Assembly: GCA_947476485.1 (NCBI GenBank)
Contig: CANJQU010000006.1
Coordinates: 1-64,000, forward strand
Direction of reading: 5' to 3'
DNA: 64,000 bases
From: Chitinophagaceae bacterium
GTDB lineage: Bacteria > Bacteroidota > Bacteroidia > Chitinophagales > Chitinophagaceae
Shown here: piece after piece, positions 46,053-54,803 of the stretch
Layout of the letters: each line of letters begins with the position of its first letter
How positions within the stretch are numbered: position 1 is the first letter of the stretch
Notes under the pieces: generated by a model
What the model was told of the DNA's origin: nothing
The model's input: the letters and a program-made list of their open reading frames with translations, nothing else
The model's database searches: none
Translations under genes and position numbers: made by a program

Positions 46053-46247
46053 TTAAGAATGGTAAATTTCTTCCTCCATATCCATGCCTTTCTTCGCAAA
46101 TTTACCTTTCAGATTATTCAAGCCCTTCTTGAGCTTTTCCATATCTTCCTGGCGGGTCTCTTTATCGGTTGCCAGTAAATAGCCCACTGCAACTCCTGCA
46201 GCAGCGCCGATCAATAATGTAGCGATGGTATTACCTATCTTTGCCAT
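46053..46247 (-). CDS. YtxH-domain small membrane protein
   Basis: This is a 64-residue protein with one glycine-rich membrane helix (ATLLIGAAAGVAVGYLLAT) followed by a basic amphipathic helix (TRQEDMEKLKKGLNNLKGKFAKKG). This is the classic YtxH pattern linked to general stress. It is first in the trio and has a good promoter about 45 bp upstream. Confidence 0.85.
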   Translation of the reverse strand: MAKIGNTIATLLIGAAAGVAVGYLLATDKETRQEDMEKLKKGLNNLKGKFAKKGMDMEEEIYHS

Positions 46248-46292
46248 ACAATTTAAATTTAGAATTTATATCCTAGTGTATAAATATCATGC

Positions 46293-46300
46293 CAAAGGTA
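46293..46300 (-). promoter_or_regulatory. Bacteroidota -7 promoter of the YtxH operon
   Basis: The minus strand reads TACCTTTG, an exact -7 match, preceded by TTTG. The expected transcript start lies about 35-40 bp before the YtxH ATG. Confidence 0.6.
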
Positions 46301-46344
46301 CAAATATCAGTTCGGAAATACATGACATATATCATGCGACCTCG

Positions 46345-46926
46345 CTATTTCTTCATTTCGGCATAATACCTGTGAGCATCTATATACTTCTCCACAGCAT
46401 CAGGTACGATGTATTTTATTGATTTCTTCTCCTTGATCTGCCTGCGTATATATGTGGACGAAATATGCAGCAATGGCGCATCCATTATCGTAATATCAGC
46501 GCCATAAGTATCTTCTATCTCGAAGCCCGGCCTGTTGTAAACCATAAAGGAATAGCGGGCTACAAGCTGTTCAAAGTTCTTCCACCTGTGGATATTCTGA
46601 AAACTATCTGCCCCCATGATCACGGAAAACCGCTCCAATGGAAATTTCTCAGTGAGATAAGTAAGCGTATCGATAGTATATGACGGCTTTGGCAAGTTGA
46701 ACTCTACATTACTGGCCCGGAACTTCGGATTATCTTCGATCGCAAGGTTTACAAGGTGTATGCGGTCGTACTCATTGAGCAATGAATGCGAGTCCTTAAG
46801 CGGGTTGTGAGGAGAGACCACAAACCAAACCTTATCTATTTCTGTGTGCGCTACAACATGATTTGCCACGATAAGATGGCCGGTATGGATGGGATTAAAG
46901 CTGCCGAAATACAACCCGATATGCAT
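46345..46926 (-). CDS. nadD: Nicotinate-nucleotide adenylyltransferase
   Basis: This is a 193-residue enzyme joining ATP and nicotinate mononucleotide to deamido-NAD. The nucleotidyltransferase motif GSFNPIHTGH lies at residues 8-17, the second motif ISSTYIRRQI near residue 155, and the MGADSF loop near residue 100. Length is normal. It is divergent from murF-alr. Confidence 0.95.
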   Translation of the reverse strand: MHIGLYFGSFNPIHTGHLIVANHVVAHTEIDKVWFVVSPHNPLKDSHSLLNEYDRIHLVNLAIEDNPKFRASNVEFNLPKPSYTIDTLTYLTEKFPLERFSVIMGADSFQNIHRWKNFEQLVARYSFMVYNRPGFEIEDTYGADITIMDAPLLHISSTYIRRQIKEKKSIKYIVPDAVEKYIDAHRYYAEMKK

Positions 46927-47014
46927 GCGGCAAATCTAAGGAAAGATGCACAGATAACAACCGGTAAAAATGATTTTGAAGATAAGATTTTCAAGCTTAA
47001 TTGAACACTTTCTA

Positions 47015-47022
47015 TATATTTG
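47015..47022 (+). promoter_or_regulatory. Bacteroidota -7 promoter element of murF-alr
   Basis: TATATTTG matches TAnnTTTG exactly and ends 9 bp before ATG 47032, leaving a leader of only a few bases. The TTG at 47020 lies inside this element and so is not a start. Confidence 0.6.
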
Positions 47023-47031
47023 CAACCCACT

Positions 47032-49539
47032 ATGAATAACATCGAGCAATTAAGAAAATGGTGCATTGGCGCGTGGCTTGCCAAAGAGCAGGCAGATGCA
47101 GAAATTGCAGAACTTGCTATAGACAGCCGCAGTCTGGAGCAACCGGCCAATGCGCTGTTCATAGCCCTCAGAACGCCGCTTCGTGATGGTCATATATTCC
47201 TGCAGGATGCGTGGCAAAAGGGTGTAAGGAATTTCCTGGTTTCGCAGCCAGCAGACAGCACCCTCCTCCCTCATTCAAATATTATACAGGTAAAGGATAC
47301 ACTTGTCGCCCTTCAAAAGATCGCTGCCGCACACCGCAAGCAATTTAACATCCCGGTGATAGGTATTACCGGCAGCAACGGAAAGACCGTGATAAAGGAA
47401 TGGCTTTATCAATTGCTCAGCGGTAAATATAACGCAGTACGCAGTCCCAAAAGCTATAACTCACAGTTGGGCGTGCCACTCTCCGTGTGGCTGATGAACG
47501 AAGCCCAGCAACTGGCGATCTTTGAAGCGGGCATCTCGCAACCAGGTGAGATGGAAAACCTGGAGCGCATCATACAACCCACCATTGGACTCTTCACAAA
47601 TATAGGCGAGGCGCATAGTGAAGGTTTCATGAATTCAAGGCAAAAAATAAATGAAAAACTCATTTTGTTCCGGCATGCAAAGCAACTTGTATATTGCCAT
47701 GACCATGCGGAACTAAATCAATGTATTGTGCAATACATGCACCAGGTAAAAGGGGGCCGGAGCGAAGAACCACTTCAGCTCTTTACCTGGTCTCAAAAAC
47801 AGGACGCCGATCTTCGGATCTATGGGATAGACAAGATAGGCGGCAAGACCACCATCCAGGGTTTACACAAAGGGAAGGAGATCAGCATTTCCATACCGTT
47901 TTCTGATGATGCATCCATAGAAAATGCGATACACTGCTGGTGCATTATGCTGTTGCTGAATGTAGACCACGAAGAGATAAAAACACAGATGGCACAGTTG
48001 CAGCAGGTGTCCATGCGGCTGGAGCTGAAACACGGCATTAACGGATGCACCGTGATCAACGACTCTTATAACTCAGACCTCACCTCCCTGCAACTTGCGC
48101 TCAACTATCTTGACCAGCAAAAGCAGCACAGCCACCATACGGTGATCATGTCTGATATTTTGCAGATAGGCCGTCCGGATATAGACTTGTATGAAGAAGT
48201 GGCGGCACTGGTGAGTAGAAAAAACATTCAGCGATTTATAGGGATTGGCCCGGCGCTCTATAAGAACAAAGCATCCTTCAGAAAATACAAAAGGGTGCGC
48301 AGCATATTTTTCAAGAGCACCGACGATTTTCTGAAAAACTTCCACCTCATCACTTTTGAGAAGGAAGCTATTCTGCTGAAAGGCGCGCGGGTATTCGCAT
48401 TTGAAAAAATAGGCTTGCTGCTGGAGCAACAGGTACACCAAACAGTAATGTCTATAGACCTTTCGGCGCTTACACACAACCTGAATGTGTTTCGTGCTGA
48501 ACTGGAACCGGGCGTGAAGACAATGGCCATGGTGAAAGCTTTCGCTTACGGCAGTGGCAGTTATGAGATAGCTAACCTGCTTCAATATGCAGGCGTAGAC
48601 TATTTGACCGTTGCGTACACAGACGAAGGTATCGCGCTGAGGAAGGCCGGCATCAAAATGCCCATCATGGTTATGAGCCCGGATGCTACGTCATTTGATC
48701 GCATGATCGTATGGAAACTCGAGCCCGAGCTGTTTAATTTCCAGTCATTTTCCGCCTTTCTTAGCATCGCAGAAACGCTGCAGACAAAAAAATACCCGGT
48801 ACATATAAAGCTGGATACGGGGATGCACCGGCTTGGCTTCAACCCGGAAGACATAGAAGAGCTTGGCACCAGGATGGCTGACAATACAGCTATAGAAGTA
48901 GTCAGCATCTTCAGCCACCTTGCAGCAAGCGATGACCCGAAAGAAGATGCTTTTACGCAACAACAGGGAAAACTATTTGAGCGAATGAGCCGCAAGCTTA
49001 TGGAGGCTTTACCCAACAAGCCCATGCGCCACATTTGTAACTCTGCCGGTATCGTGCGCCATCGCAACCTGCAACATAATATGGTACGATTAGGCCTCGG
49101 TCTTTATGGCGTTGACGCAAGCCGCATACTGCAAAACAAACTAAAACAAACAAGCACACTAAAAACAAGCATAGCCCAGGTGCGCACGATACCTGAAGGC
49201 GACAACATTGGCTACGGCCATCATACCATAGCACCGCACGATATGCGTGTTGCCACAATATGCATTGGCTATGCCGATGGCTACCCGCGAACCTTAGGTA
49301 ATGGCAAAGCGCATGTGCTCATACACGGCAAACCTGCGAAAACCATCGGCTCCATTTGCATGGACATGTGCATGGTGGACATCACAGATATACCTGATGC
49401 CAGGGAAGGTGATGATGTTATCGTTTTTGGTAAAGGGCTCACGGTTATAGAATTGGCTGCATGGGCAGGCACCATATCCTACGAGATCATGACCAGCATA
49501 TCGCAAAGAGTGAAAAGAGTGTACGTGAATGAGGAATAG
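47032..49539 (+). CDS. Bifunctional MurF ligase / alanine racemase fusion
   Basis: This is an 835-residue cytosolic enzyme joining two steps of peptidoglycan synthesis. Residues about 1-450 are MurF, which adds D-Ala-D-Ala to UDP-MurNAc-tripeptide; the P-loop GSNGKT is at 114-119 and the SYNS segment (INDSYNSD) near residue 345. Residues about 465-835 are alanine racemase, making D-Ala from L-Ala with PLP; the PLP lysine is Lys502 in MVKAFAYG, and the catalytic tyrosine candidate is Tyr728 in NIGYGH. The fusion is a known Bacteroidota trait. It starts at ATG 47032 because a perfect -7 element overlaps the upstream TTG. Confidence 0.95.
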   Translation: MNNIEQLRKWCIGAWLAKEQADAEIAELAIDSRSLEQPANALFIALRTPLRDGHIFLQDAWQKGVRNFLVSQPADSTLLPHSNIIQVKDTLVALQKIAAAHRKQFNIPVIGITGSNGKTVIKEWLYQLLSGKYNAVRSPKSYNSQLGVPLSVWLMNEAQQLAIFEAGISQPGEMENLERIIQPTIGLFTNIGEAHSEGFMNSRQKINEKLILFRHAKQLVYCHDHAELNQCIVQYMHQVKGGRSEEPLQLFTWSQKQDADLRIYGIDKIGGKTTIQGLHKGKEISISIPFSDDASIENAIHCWCIMLLLNVDHEEIKTQMAQLQQVSMRLELKHGINGCTVINDSYNSDLTSLQLALNYLDQQKQHSHHTVIMSDILQIGRPDIDLYEEVAALVSRKNIQRFIGIGPALYKNKASFRKYKRVRSIFFKSTDDFLKNFHLITFEKEAILLKGARVFAFEKIGLLLEQQVHQTVMSIDLSALTHNLNVFRAELEPGVKTMAMVKAFAYGSGSYEIANLLQYAGVDYLTVAYTDEGIALRKAGIKMPIMVMSPDATSFDRMIVWKLEPELFNFQSFSAFLSIAETLQTKKYPVHIKLDTGMHRLGFNPEDIEELGTRMADNTAIEVVSIFSHLAASDDPKEDAFTQQQGKLFERMSRKLMEALPNKPMRHICNSAGIVRHRNLQHNMVRLGLGLYGVDASRILQNKLKQTSTLKTSIAQVRTIPEGDNIGYGHHTIAPHDMRVATICIGYADGYPRTLGNGKAHVLIHGKPAKTIGSICMDMCMVDITDIPDAREGDDVIVFGKGLTVIELAAWAGTISYEIMTSISQRVKRVYVNEE

Positions 49540-49550
49540 AGAAAAAGATA

Positions 49551-50402
49551 CTACAGCAACCCTTTATAATACTTTATCAGCCCATCCATAGGGCTTTTAA
49601 TAACCTCGCCGATTTCCAGTTCATACTGGCCGCAAAGATTTTGGAGCACGTCCCGGAATTCATATGCAACTGAACCTGAGAAATACAGGGGCAGATTCCA
49701 GCTATTGCGGTGTTTCAGTATGCTGGTATGAAAAAAATCGTTGAGGCAATCTTCTATGATATTCTCCACCATGTAGTGGCCACGGTTTTCCTTGAGTAGT
49801 GTAACAAACGAAGCAAGATACCTGTTCGGATTAGGCTGATGGTAAAGTGTATTTATGATCTGCTTTATGTCATTGCCGAAACGCATCTCAAAACCGATCG
49901 TTAGTTCACTGTCGAACGTGCCGTAGGCATAGTATTGAAGTATGCGTTTACCCATGTAGTTGCCGCCCCCTTCATCACCCGCGATATAGCCAAGTGATGG
50001 CCTTTGCTCCTTGATCTTCTTGCCATTATAATAGCAGCTCGCGCTGCCCGTACCAAGTATGCACACTATACCCTTTTCTTCACCGCAAAGAGCCCGGGCT
50101 GCCGCAACCATATCACCCGCTACTTCAGTTTTTTTAATACCAAAATGCCTGACAAGTATTTCCTCAAGGAATGCCTGCTTTTCGGGATTAGCAGCGCCGG
50201 CACCGAAATAAGACATTTTATCTGCCTCATATTTCTCATTATCCCAGGGCAGTTCATTTTTCAGCATTGATTCTATTTCCTGCTTGCTTTGCAGGTATGG
50301 ATTGATTCCCTGTGTGCTGAAACGCACCGGCTTTTTACCTTTTTTTAAAAGGCACCAGTCTGTCTTTGTTGATCCACTGTCTGCTATAAGGTAAGAAGCC
50401 AT
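49551..50402 (-). CDS. N-acetylglucosamine kinase-like protein (BadF/BadG ATPase family)
   Basis: This is a 283-residue ASKHA-fold kinase. The phosphate-1 loop is DSGSTKTDW (about 8-16), the phosphate-2 loop GTGSASCYY near residue 119, and GYIAGDEGGGNYMG near residue 139 closes the substrate site. These match the GlcNAc kinase branch, which phosphorylates amino sugars, probably from peptidoglycan turnover. It is convergent with murF-alr with only 11 bp between the stops. The exact sugar is inferred. Confidence 0.85.
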   Translation of the reverse strand: MASYLIADSGSTKTDWCLLKKGKKPVRFSTQGINPYLQSKQEIESMLKNELPWDNEKYEADKMSYFGAGAANPEKQAFLEEILVRHFGIKKTEVAGDMVAAARALCGEEKGIVCILGTGSASCYYNGKKIKEQRPSLGYIAGDEGGGNYMGKRILQYYAYGTFDSELTIGFEMRFGNDIKQIINTLYHQPNPNRYLASFVTLLKENRGHYMVENIIEDCLNDFFHTSILKHRNSWNLPLYFSGSVAYEFRDVLQNLCGQYELEIGEVIKSPMDGLIKYYKGLL

Positions 50403-50554
50403 AAAGAACTATTGCTACACAAATATGCGCAAACAACAATGAATATCCTAATAAGTTCCGCAATAAATTTTATGACGCAAAAAGTGATAAAAAATCTATT
50501 GACTGCAGGCTGAAAATCTTTACTGGCACATGTTTCGTATGTTAGGGAAACAAT

Positions 50555-51523
50555 ATGCTGTCTCAACGTTTTATCTTCACCGCTTTAATATTGGTCCTGT
50601 CATATGCGGCAGCCGCACAGGCCATAGATAATACCCTAAGCTACAAGAACATAGGCAGTGAGCAGTATTTCCGGTTAAATTACGAGAACGACTTTTTTGC
50701 TACCACCGACAAGTACTATACACAAGGCATACACCTGGAACTTGTTGCACCTTGGATAAAGCATTTTCCTCTTGGACACGTTCTGATTCATCCCAATTAC
50801 AGCTATACCCGCTATGGTATCGGGATAGAACATAACGGATATACCCCCACCGACTTCAGCACTCCGCATATACTCTATGGAGACAGACCTTTCGCTGCCT
50901 GCCTGTTTCTGAAAACATTCGTTATCGCCCTGGATCCGGTGAAAAAGCAGCGCTTCTCTTCCTCATTGAGTACTGGTGTCATGGGCCAGGCCGCGGGAGG
51001 CATGGAAATGCAGACGGGCATTCATCGCTGGTTGAACAACATAACACCCCACGGCTGGCCAAATCAAATTCACAATGACGCCATTCTCAACTACCAAGTG
51101 AGTTATGAAAAACAGCTGCTCTCACTACGTAACTTCCTTTCTGTAGATGTCAATGCAATGGCAAGGGCTGGTACGCTTAGCGATAAAGCGGGCATCGGCA
51201 CTACAATAATTTTCGGCTATTTCAATTCGCCATTTACCGTTGTACAAACTACCAGAAAGAACTTTCGCGTGTATGCATACGAACACGCCGAAGTAAATAT
51301 AGTGGGATATGATGCCACACTCGAAGGCGGACTGTTAAACAAAACAAGCCCTTACACTATTAGTCCAAAGGATATAACGCCATTTGTCTTCCAAAATCGC
51401 TTTGGATTTGTAGCAGTATACCGCCGCATTTGGCTGGAGTATTTCCAATCACTGGTAAGCAGTGAATTCCAGGGTGGCAACTATCACGTATGGGGTGGCG
51501 TGCAAATAGCTTTCGGTCTATAA
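50555..51523 (+). CDS. LpxR-like outer-membrane lipid A deacylase
   Basis: This is a 322-residue outer-membrane protein with a signal peptide (to about residue 23). LpxR signature segments are present: YENDFFATTDKYYTQGIHLE, YGDRPFAACLFL, and GVMGQAAGGMEMQ leading to GIHRWL with His157 in the place of the catalytic histidine, then HGWPNQIHND. In characterised LpxR the enzyme removes the 3'-linked acyloxyacyl group of lipid A. A lipid-acyltransferase gene of the LpxL type follows 66 bp downstream, so acyl-chain editing may be linked. Activity is inferred. Confidence 0.88.
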   Translation: MLSQRFIFTALILVLSYAAAAQAIDNTLSYKNIGSEQYFRLNYENDFFATTDKYYTQGIHLELVAPWIKHFPLGHVLIHPNYSYTRYGIGIEHNGYTPTDFSTPHILYGDRPFAACLFLKTFVIALDPVKKQRFSSSLSTGVMGQAAGGMEMQTGIHRWLNNITPHGWPNQIHNDAILNYQVSYEKQLLSLRNFLSVDVNAMARAGTLSDKAGIGTTIIFGYFNSPFTVVQTTRKNFRVYAYEHAEVNIVGYDATLEGGLLNKTSPYTISPKDITPFVFQNRFGFVAVYRRIWLEYFQSLVSSEFQGGNYHVWGGVQIAFGL

Positions 51524-51564
51524 CTGTGGGCCCAGGAGAGATAGCATGATTGGGATAAATAATT

Positions 51565-51572
51565 TAAATTTG
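51565..51572 (+). promoter_or_regulatory. -7 promoter element before the acyltransferase
   Basis: TAAATTTG matches TAnnTTTG exactly and lies 17 bp before the TTG start at 51590, suggesting that the acyltransferase has its own transcript with a short leader. Confidence 0.45.
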
Positions 51573-51589
51573 TAGAAATTACCTGGTCT

Positions 51590-52483
51590 TTGTCTGCGCT
51601 TGTATACTATATAACACTTCCGTTTATTTACCTGATCTCTATCCTGCCCTTCCGGGTACTATACCTGTTTTCTGACTTCATCTATTTTGTGCTTTACAAA
51701 TGCTTCGGATACAGAAAGGTGGTTGTACTTCAAAACCTGCGTAACGCATTTCCCAACAAGACAGAAAAAGAGCTCAATAAGATCTGTAATGCCTTCTACC
51801 ACAATCTTTGCGATTTTATGGTTGAAACCTTTAAGATACTCACCATAAGCAAAGAAGGGATCATGAAACGCTGCAGGATGACACCTGAATGCAAAGCTGT
51901 TTTTGACAAATTCGCTGACGAAAATAAAAGCGTCATCATGGTAATGGGCCACTTGGGAAATTGGGAGTGGGCTGGGCATCCGTTCAGCCTGCAATGCAGG
52001 CAGCGCCTTGACGTCCTTTATCATCCGCTCTCCAATACGTATTTCAACGGACTGATGTATCGCATGCGCAGCCGCTTTGGAACGAGGATGATGCCAATGA
52101 GAACAGCATTCAAAGAGATGCTCGCCCACCGCAACGAGCTCACAGCAACGGTTTTCATTTCGGATCAGACGCCGTTACCTGAAAATGCTTATTGGACGAC
52201 ATTCCTTAACCAGGATACGCCGATATTCAAGGGCACCGAAGTGATCGCAAAGAAGATGAACCTGCCCGTTGTTTATTGCTCGATATTAAAAGTAAAACGC
52301 GGTTATTACGAAATGCATGCAGAGGTGCTGGTTGCAAACCCAACCGCAACTGCGGATGGCGAAATATCCGAAAAGCATACCAAACGCCTGGAAAAAGACA
52401 TTATCGCAACGCCAGCCTCGTGGCTATGGTCACACAGGAGATGGAAGTACAAAAGACCGGTTCGATCAGGTGTAGAAAATTAA
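51590..52483 (+). CDS. Lipid A biosynthesis (LpxL/HtrB-type) acyltransferase
   Basis: This is a 297-residue inner-membrane acyltransferase with an N-terminal membrane helix (about 4-35). The catalytic H-x4-E motif is HLGNWE (His121 to Glu126), followed by the VLYHPLSN and QTPLPENAYW segments typical of lipid A secondary acyltransferases. It transfers an acyl chain to the lipid A precursor. The start appears to be TTG 51590; no ATG is suitable. It lies between the LpxR-like gene and a secreted esterase. Confidence 0.88.
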   Translation: MSALVYYITLPFIYLISILPFRVLYLFSDFIYFVLYKCFGYRKVVVLQNLRNAFPNKTEKELNKICNAFYHNLCDFMVETFKILTISKEGIMKRCRMTPECKAVFDKFADENKSVIMVMGHLGNWEWAGHPFSLQCRQRLDVLYHPLSNTYFNGLMYRMRSRFGTRMMPMRTAFKEMLAHRNELTATVFISDQTPLPENAYWTTFLNQDTPIFKGTEVIAKKMNLPVVYCSILKVKRGYYEMHAEVLVANPTATADGEISEKHTKRLEKDIIATPASWLWSHRRWKYKRPVRSGVEN

Positions 52484-52505
52484 CTATTCAACTAAACACG
52501 CTCGT

Positions 52506-53225
52506 ATGAAGACGATACTTGGAATCTTGCTGTTGGCGATTGTCTCTGCTACAAATGCAATAGCCCAGGATGCATTGCAGAATGACCTCGCCTTAAAATA
52601 TCTCGCTCACCTCCCCTCCGAAAAATCAGAGCATCCCCCCGTGGTCATCCTCCTGCATGGCTACGGCAGTGATGAAAAAGATCTGTTTGGATTGAGCAGC
52701 TTTTTTCCAAAGAACTACCTTATTATTTCTGCAAGGGCCCCGTATCCGTTGCAAGGTGGTGGATATGAGTGGTACGAAATGATAGATATCAAGGGGCAAC
52801 GTGATGGCGACCCTTCACAGCTTGCAAACAGCATGGACCTGGTAAAGAAGTTCATACCGCAGGTTATCGCTAAGTACAAAGCAGACAGCAGGCGGGCATA
52901 CCTGATGGGCTTCAGCCAGGGTGGAATGATGAGCTACCGCGTTGGCCTAACCGCACCATCCATGGTCAGGGGCATTGGCGTGCTGAGCGGCACTATCTAC
53001 CCTTCCCTTAAGCCAATGATCAAAGTAACTCCAACGCTGAAGCAACTCCGGGTATTTATTGCACATGGCAAAACAGATAATCGTATTTCGTTCGAAGACG
53101 GCAAACGTGCCTATGATTATCTAACCGGTATCGGTCTGGCTCCTGAATTCCATTCTTACGAAGGAATGGGCCATACAATAAGTAAAGAGGTGCTCACTGA
53201 TCTCGTAAATTGGCTAAAGCGTTGA
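52506..53225 (+). CDS. Secreted phospholipase/carboxylesterase (alpha/beta hydrolase)
   Basis: This is a 239-residue exported serine hydrolase of the PF02230 family. After a signal peptide (to about residue 20, AIAQ) come the oxyanion loop LLHGYGSDEKD, the nucleophile elbow GFSQGG with Ser137, the acid Asp191 in GKTDNR, and His223 in GMGHTIS. All catalytic residues are present. It follows the acyltransferase by 22 bp and is likely in the same operon. The substrate is probably a short-chain ester or lysolipid; this is not settled by sequence. Confidence 0.88.
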   Translation: MKTILGILLLAIVSATNAIAQDALQNDLALKYLAHLPSEKSEHPPVVILLHGYGSDEKDLFGLSSFFPKNYLIISARAPYPLQGGGYEWYEMIDIKGQRDGDPSQLANSMDLVKKFIPQVIAKYKADSRRAYLMGFSQGGMMSYRVGLTAPSMVRGIGVLSGTIYPSLKPMIKVTPTLKQLRVFIAHGKTDNRISFEDGKRAYDYLTGIGLAPEFHSYEGMGHTISKEVLTDLVNWLKR

Positions 53226-53360
53226 AGAAGCAGTAGCAAAAACGAAATAATAAACCTAACACAATAGTAACGCCCGCAAACGCTATCGGAGCAGGCATAA
53301 ACGGTAACTTTGCGCCAACAAATTCTTTACAATTATTTATCTTGCCTTTAAAGCATTGCT

Positions 53361-54773
53361 ATGTTCAAAAATTTGTTGCTTTTTGCTTTTGTTGCTGCAT
53401 CATTGAATGCAAACGCAGGCAATAAAATAAGAATTTACTTTAACCACCCGGTAAACACCTCCGTTTCCACCGGCGTCAACGCCGTGTACCTCCCGGGGGT
53501 ATCGAGCGCCGACACTATAGTTGCTTATATCGATCGCGCGAAATACAGTATAGACATAGCCCAGTTCGAATACATACAGGATGCATCTTATGGTGCCTAC
53601 GCAAACATCGCCGCAGCGGTAGACAGCGCTTATGCACGTGGCGTTACGGTTCGTTGGATATTTGACAGTAGTATATCCAATAGCGGCATGTCCGTATTAG
53701 ACCCCGCTATTCATACTTTGACCAGGCCCGGAGGTTCCGGTATCATGCACAATAAATTCATCATCATAGACGCTAATTCAGCCGACCCGAATGACCCCGT
53801 TGTTTGGAGCGGTTCATACGACTGGACCAGCCATATGATGTACGCAGAGTATAACAATATGCTGTTCCTGCAGGACCAGGCACTTGCCCGGGCATATACT
53901 GCCGAGTTCAACCAGATGTGGGGCAGCAGTACTGCGATACCGGATGCAACGGCAGCGAAATTTGGAGCCGCCAAGAGTGACCTTGGAGCACATATCTTCC
54001 ACATAGACGGCCACCTTGTGGAGCTCTATTTCAGTCCGTCGGACGGGACCAATAACCATATCCAGGATGCAATATCGTCAGCGAATACGGACTTATATTT
54101 CGGCATGTACACTTTTACCTATACAGCGAATGCAAACATGATCGTAGATAAGTTCCACACCGGCGTCTATGTCTCCGGCATAGACGATAACTTCAGCAAT
54201 CCATACACACCATACGATCTTTTCACTACCTATCTTGGGAGCCACTTTAAAGTATATAGCGGAAGTGGCGTATATCATAGCAAGGAACTGATCGTGGACC
54301 CATCAGATACTTGCTCTGACCCGCTTGTGCTCACCGGCTCGCACAATTGGTCATTATCTGCCGACAACAACAATGACGAAAATACCCTGATAATCCACAG
54401 CGACACAATTGCCAATATGTATTATCAGTCATTTTATGCTGACTTCATTTCTTTAGGCGGAACACTTAGCAGCGTTCCCGGATGCGGTGCGGTAGTCAGC
54501 GTAAAAAACGTTGAAGAAAATAATATCAGCATATTCCCAAACCCAACAAACGGGAACATTACCGTTCGTTACGAATTACAGGCGTTCCAGAACGTAAGCA
54601 TTGACCTTTACGATATCTTCGGACAGAGGATACAGACAGCGGCAAACATTGATCCGCAACAAAGGGGTGAGCATTCTTATCAATTGTCGGTTAACCAACC
54701 GGGTGTATACTATCTGAAAATGACCATCGGCGGCAGACATCATACACAAAAGATAATTGTAACAACTCCTTAG
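53361..54773 (+). CDS. Secreted phospholipase D-like protein with type A sorting domain
   Basis: This is a 470-residue exported protein with a signal peptide (to about residue 19). Two PLD-like halves each carry an HKD-type motif: MHNKFIIID with His130, and YHSKELIVD with His306, followed by GSHNWS. Both keep H-x-K-x4-D, so a functional two-half active site is likely. Such enzymes cut phosphodiester bonds in lipids or nucleic acids; a short secreted form fits a nuclease as well as a lipase. The last about 80 residues (IFPNPTNGNITVRY ... PGVYYLKMTIGGRHHTQKIIV) are a type A sorting domain. It is convergent with a giant BIG2 gene 30 bp away. Confidence 0.9.
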   Translation: MFKNLLLFAFVAASLNANAGNKIRIYFNHPVNTSVSTGVNAVYLPGVSSADTIVAYIDRAKYSIDIAQFEYIQDASYGAYANIAAAVDSAYARGVTVRWIFDSSISNSGMSVLDPAIHTLTRPGGSGIMHNKFIIIDANSADPNDPVVWSGSYDWTSHMMYAEYNNMLFLQDQALARAYTAEFNQMWGSSTAIPDATAAKFGAAKSDLGAHIFHIDGHLVELYFSPSDGTNNHIQDAISSANTDLYFGMYTFTYTANANMIVDKFHTGVYVSGIDDNFSNPYTPYDLFTTYLGSHFKVYSGSGVYHSKELIVDPSDTCSDPLVLTGSHNWSLSADNNNDENTLIIHSDTIANMYYQSFYADFISLGGTLSSVPGCGAVVSVKNVEENNISIFPNPTNGNITVRYELQAFQNVSIDLYDIFGQRIQTAANIDPQQRGEHSYQLSVNQPGVYYLKMTIGGRHHTQKIIVTTP

Positions 54774-54803
54774 CCGAGGATCATCAGTTTTTTTGGCATA
54801 ACA

